A DNA stretch of 64,000 bases from Acidobacteriota bacterium (lineage in GTDB: Bacteria; Acidobacteriota; Blastocatellia; Pyrinomonadales; Pyrinomonadaceae), in NCBI GenBank assembly GCA_016715115.1, contig JADKBM010000004.1:620001-684000 (forward strand), written 5' to 3'. Each line of letters opens with the position of its first letter. Position 1 is the first letter of the stretch. The translations under genes were made by a program, and so were the position numbers. The notes under the pieces are model-generated. The model did not search any database. It had not been told where the DNA came from and saw only the letters and a list, made by a program, of their open reading frames with translations. Positions 60,637-64,000 of the stretch are shown here, one piece after another.

Positions 60637-63411
60637 TTATTTGATGTCATACGTGAACTTCTCGTCCGCTCCGACGGAAACGTGAACGCTCTTTATTCCC
60701 TCGCCGGATGCCATTCGGGTCAAAACCTCGCCCGACATTTCCGGCAGCAGCGTTCCCGTCAGGATGTTATAAACGTTGCGCGCGCCGCTATCGACGTCGG
60801 TACAGCGTTTCGCCACTGTATCAATGACGGAGTCATCGTAGGAAAATTGCGCACCGTGATTGTCCATAATGCGATTCTTGATCTTGCCAAGCTGCAGACG
60901 GATGATCAGACGCAGAATGTCGTCGGAGATCGGATAGAACGGAACCGTCACCATTCGGCCGAGCAGCGCCGGCTTGAAATGCTTGACGAGTTCGGGCCGT
61001 ATCGCCTCGACCAGTCCGTCCGGATCCGGCTTCGTGTCCGGGTCGGCGCAGAGTTTCATGATCGTGTCTGTTCCGACGTTCGACGTCAGCAAAATGATGC
61101 AGTTCTTGAAGTCGATCTCGCGACCCTCGCCGTCTTCGAGAACGCCTTTGTCGAACACCTGGAAGAAGAGTTCCATCACGTCCGGATGCGCTTTCTCGAC
61201 TTCGTCAAGCAGCACGACCGAATACGGTTTGCGCCGGACGGCTTCGGTCAACACGCCGCCTTCTCCGTAACCGACGTATCCCGGAGGCGAACCCTTCAGG
61301 CTCGAGACCGTATGCGCTTCCTGATATTCGCTCATATTGATCGAGATCAGGTTACGTTCGCCGCCGTAGAGCGTATCGGCGAGCGCGAGCGCGGTTTCGG
61401 TCTTTCCGACGCCCGACGTTCCGACGAGCAGGAAAACGCCGATCGGACGTTTCGGATCCGTGAGTCCGGCACGCGAGGTTCGGATGCGCTGCGAGATCGC
61501 CTCGAGCGCGTGATCCTGGCCGAGAACGCGTTCGCCAAGCGTCTGCCGCAGATTCAACACCGCGTTGATCTCGTCGGCGACCATCTTGCCGATCGGAATT
61601 CCGGTCCAGCCCGAAATGATCTCGGCAACGGCCTGTCCGTTAACGACCGGGGCCATCAGCGGATCTTCGCCCTGCACCGCTTTGAGTTCCTCGTTGAGCT
61701 TCTTGAGTTCGGCTCTGAGAAACTCGGTGTCAATCGGTTTCGATTCTTCGGCCGGCTCTTCAGTCGAAGTTGCTTCAACCGCCTCTTCGGTCGGATTTTC
61801 GTCCGGAGTCTCGTCCGATGTTTCCGCCGATTCTTCGGATTCGGCCGGTTCCGCGACCGTCGGCTTCGTATCGAGCCGCGACATTTCGAGTTTGATCCGG
61901 ATATTGCGGATTTTCTCGACGAGTTCCTTTTCCTTCGCCCATTGTTCGTTCAACTTCGCGAGTTCTTCTTCGGCTGTGGCTCGTTTCGCCTTAAGCTCCG
62001 TGACTCGGTCAGCGTGATCGGCTCCGGTCACTTCTTCGCGTTCGAGCGATTCGATCTCGGTCGTGAGTCGCTGGATGCGGCGCGTCGTATCCTCGACCGA
62101 CGCCGGCGTCGCTCCCTGTCCGATGGCGACCTTGGCGCACGCCGTATCGAGGACGGAAACCGACTTGTCCGGCAGTTGGCGGCCGGTGATGTATCGATGC
62201 GAGAGTTTGACGCAGTCAACGATCGCCTCATCCAGGATTCGAACGTTATGGTGTTCTTCCATCGTCGAAGCGATACCGCGCATCATCGTGATCGCCTTTT
62301 CTTCGTCGGGTTCTTCGACCTTGACGACCTGAAAGCGGCGGGCAAGCGCGGCGTCCTTTTCAAAATATTTCTTGTACTCAGCCCAAGTCGTCGCGGCGAT
62401 CGTCCGGAGTTCACCGCGGGCAAGCGCCGGCTTGAGCAGGTTGGCGGCGTCGTTCTGTCCGGCCTGTCCGCCGGCGCCGATCATCGTATGCGCTTCGTCG
62501 ATGAAGAGAATGATCGGCTGCGGCGAGGCTTTGACCTCGTCGATGACCGATTTCAGGCGGTTTTCGAACTCGCCCTTGACGCCAGCTCCGGCCTGAAGAA
62601 GCCCGAGGTCGAGCGTGCGGACCGCAACGTTTTTCAGCGGTTCCGGCACGTCACCCTGTGCGATCCGAAGCGCAAATCCTTCGACGACCGCAGTTTTTCC
62701 GACGCCGGCCTCGCCGGTGAGGATCGGATTGTTCTGCCGGCGGCGCGTAAGAATATCGATCACCTGGCGAATCTCGAAGTCGCGGCCGAGGATCGGATCG
62801 ATCTTGCCGGCCCGAGCTTTAGCCGTCAAATCTTCGGTGTACTGACCGAGCGATTTGGTTTTCCCCGGAACTCCGGACGCGACCGGCGCGCCGCCCGAAG
62901 TGCCGCCTGTTTCGCCAAGCGCCATCGCTTCGCGCGCTTCGAACGAATCGGCCGTGACCTCTGGGAGTTTCGCCTGCAGCCCTTCGACCGAGATGTGACT
63001 GAATTCACGCGAAATTTCGCGGGCGATCCGTGCAGTGCCGTCATTCGACAAAAGGGCGAGGATCAAATGACCGGAGCGCACGCGGGATTCGCCGAAATCG
63101 ACCGACGCGACGAGCCACGCATCCTGAAACCAATTCGGCAAGCGGTCGGAAAGCCCGGGCGTCCGCGAGTTGCCGCTTTTGAGCCGATTCATCGCCGTCT
63201 CGACGTCCTTCGACAAACGATCGATGTTGACCTCGAAATGCCGGCAGATCTTGTGGAGATCGGTGTCATCTTGTTCGAGTAGTTTTGCCAGAATATGCTC
63301 GATCTCAACGTCGTAATTGGTTCGCGAAAGGCAAAGCCCGGCCGCACCCTCGAGCGCTCCGCGGCAGGTGTCGTTGAGTCTGCCAACCAGCGATTTCAAA
63401 TTTACATTCAT
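60637..63411 (-). CDS. tssH: T6SS sheath-disassembly AAA+ ATPase ClpV/TssH
   Basis: 924 aa from the ATG at 63411, preceded by AAAGGAG. N-domain (MNVNLKSLVGRLNDTCRGAL), first AAA domain with GEAGVGKT and FIDEAHTMIGAG, a middle coiled coil with an unusual ~60-residue Glu/Thr/Ser-rich insert (~534-594, e.g. SEESAETSDE and EEAVEATSTEE), and second AAA domain with GTSGVGKTE and LLDEVEKAHPD. ClpV pulls contracted TssBC sheath apart for reuse. The acidic insert in the middle domain is longer than usual for the family. It sits 40 bp after tssG. Confidence 0.95.
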   Translation of the reverse strand: MNVNLKSLVGRLNDTCRGALEGAAGLCLSRTNYDVEIEHILAKLLEQDDTDLHKICRHFEVNIDRLSKDVETAMNRLKSGNSRTPGLSDRLPNWFQDAWLVASVDFGESRVRSGHLILALLSNDGTARIAREISREFSHISVEGLQAKLPEVTADSFEAREAMALGETGGTSGGAPVASGVPGKTKSLGQYTEDLTAKARAGKIDPILGRDFEIRQVIDILTRRRQNNPILTGEAGVGKTAVVEGFALRIAQGDVPEPLKNVAVRTLDLGLLQAGAGVKGEFENRLKSVIDEVKASPQPIILFIDEAHTMIGAGGQAGQNDAANLLKPALARGELRTIAATTWAEYKKYFEKDAALARRFQVVKVEEPDEEKAITMMRGIASTMEEHHNVRILDEAIVDCVKLSHRYITGRQLPDKSVSVLDTACAKVAIGQGATPASVEDTTRRIQRLTTEIESLEREEVTGADHADRVTELKAKRATAEEELAKLNEQWAKEKELVEKIRNIRIKLEMSRLDTKPTVAEPAESEESAETSDETPDENPTEEAVEATSTEEPAEESKPIDTEFLRAELKKLNEELKAVQGEDPLMAPVVNGQAVAEIISGWTGIPIGKMVADEINAVLNLRQTLGERVLGQDHALEAISQRIRTSRAGLTDPKRPIGVFLLVGTSGVGKTETALALADTLYGGERNLISINMSEYQEAHTVSSLKGSPPGYVGYGEGGVLTEAVRRKPYSVVLLDEVEKAHPDVMELFFQVFDKGVLEDGEGREIDFKNCIILLTSNVGTDTIMKLCADPDTKPDPDGLVEAIRPELVKHFKPALLGRMVTVPFYPISDDILRLIIRLQLGKIKNRIMDNHGAQFSYDDSVIDTVAKRCTDVDSGARNVYNILTGTLLPEMSGEVLTRMASGEGIKSVHVSVGADEKFTYDIK

Positions 63412-63451
63412 TTCCTTTCTCCTTTGGTTACTGAAAATGCTTACTAAAAGC

Positions 63452-64000
63452 TCAATTGTTGATTTGCAAAACAACCTGATCGTCGTCCGCCAAAAACGGC
63501 TTGGTCTTCAGGAACGAGGTCCAGCCAAGAAGCGGACGCCGTTTCGCTCGCGTGGTCAGAACCGTTCCCGGAACCTCCCTCGCTTTGAGGACAAGCCGGA
63601 CATCGAGATCAAAATCAGTGCCGTTCATAAAACGGACGATTGATTTCATCGGTTTGTGCGCCGAACCGTTCGGCAAAAACCCCTGAAACTGTTTGAACGA
63701 TAATGGGCCGAAGACGATTCGGAATTTGGACTGCTGATCCCAAATGCGATTTCCGATGATCGTCGTTTGCCCGAGCGCCGAGTTGACGAACCCGAGACGC
63801 GTAATGCTTGCCTTGTCGAGATCCAGCCATTGACCGAAAAACTGCAGGATCTTTGCACTGACACGGAAGTAATCGCCAAGCATATTGGCGAGCGCAACGG
63901 CCGAATGCGGCTTTTGCGCGATAAGTCCGGTGTAGGGCAGCAGCGATTCGTCGGGAAGTTCCATACGACCGCGCAGCCCGCGGGTTCCCAATCCAGCGAT
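63452..64000 (-). CDS. tssG: T6SS baseplate protein TssG, C-terminal part (runs off the right edge)
   Basis: 183 codons are visible and the frame is open through base 64000. Typical TssG/ImpH end segments: LRGRMELPDESLLPYTGLIAQ, SAVALANMLGDYFRV, FFGQWLDLD, IWDQQSKFRIVFGPLSFKQF and LGWTSFL. TssG is a wedge component of the baseplate together with TssE, F and K. Those genes are expected beyond the window. The N-terminal half is missing because of the window edge, not because of truncation in the genome. Confidence 0.92.
   Translation of the reverse strand: MAGLGTRGLRGRMELPDESLLPYTGLIAQKPHSAVALANMLGDYFRVSAKILQFFGQWLDLDKASITRLGFVNSALGQTTIIGNRIWDQQSKFRIVFGPLSFKQFQGFLPNGSAHKPMKSIVRFMNGTDFDLDVRLVLKAREVPGTVLTTRAKRRPLLGWTSFLKTKPFLADDDQVVLQINN

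Noticed and set aside
60523..63282. 919-aa plus-strand ORF opposite clpV
   Set aside because: Arg-rich antisense frame produced by codon bias; the minus strand encodes an unmistakable ClpV.
1..64000. tRNA or rRNA genes
   Set aside because: I looked for T-loop-like GTTCGA-type signatures with matching acceptor stems and rRNA motifs and found none that were convincing.

Overview
The window looks like a chromosomal segment of a GC-moderate Gram-negative bacterium of the Acidobacteriota, most likely class Blastocatellia (Pyrinomonadales-like). That placement is an inference. It rests on the family mix: VPS10/sortilin-type propellers, secreted proteins ending in tandem FRPSTG-W repeats with DxDGDG motifs, TIMP-like secreted proteins, CehA/McbA metallohydrolases, MacB-like permeases and a type VI secretion system (T6SS). 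There is no rRNA, and I found no convincing tRNA or CRISPR.

Layout. 1-11.4 kb: the start of a propeller sensor gene, a B12-binding radical SAM enzyme, a methyltransferase, a NUDIX/metallo-beta-lactamase fusion, and a leftward run of CYTH protein, S-adenosylhomocysteine hydrolase, CehA-like hydrolase and methyltransferase. A MazE/MazF pair with a palindromic operator closes this part. 11.4-24.3 kb: mostly housekeeping (serS, galU, comF, dksA-like, rlmH, P-type ATPase, rsfS, nadD, obgE). It also has a membrane-anchored colicin-D-like domain protein, a PQQ-type sugar dehydrogenase carrying FG-GAP-like repeats, a long hairpin made of short repeats, and a 38-bp tandem array in front of obgE. 24.9-43.7 kb: an accessory segment bounded by two almost identical ~606-bp direct repeats. 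Each repeat appears to encode, on the minus strand, a ~500-nt GAAA-tetraloop-rich non-coding RNA with its own promoter and terminator, and has a cluster of DnaA-box-like sites upstream. Between the repeats lie two MacB-like permeases, a 10-kb minus-strand array of displaced RHS toxin tails (metallopeptidase and M15 peptidase ends) interleaved with small secreted proteins and lipoproteins, and a 1204-aa propeller/Calx-beta/FG-GAP protein. 43.9-46.2 kb: a secreted protein plus an alpha/beta-hydrolase with C-terminal LysM, probably a T6SS lipase-type effector. 46.3-54.1 kb: rpmA, rplU, a VPS10 protein, an M14 carboxypeptidase coupled to a cystatin-like protein, and fumC. 54.1-64 kb: a leftward T6SS operon of TssG (partial), ClpV, a lysozyme-like protein, VgrG, a LysM-zincin, a lipoprotein and PAAR.

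How the parts work together. Two contact or secretion weapon systems are visible. One is the T6SS spike operon with enzymatic cargo; the other is an RHS locus reduced here to alternative C-terminal ends without a full-length RHS core. The strongest candidate for something undescribed is the duplicated structured RNA. Its two copies differ in terminator sequence but keep the same stem-plus-GAAA architecture, and they bracket the toxin-tail segment.
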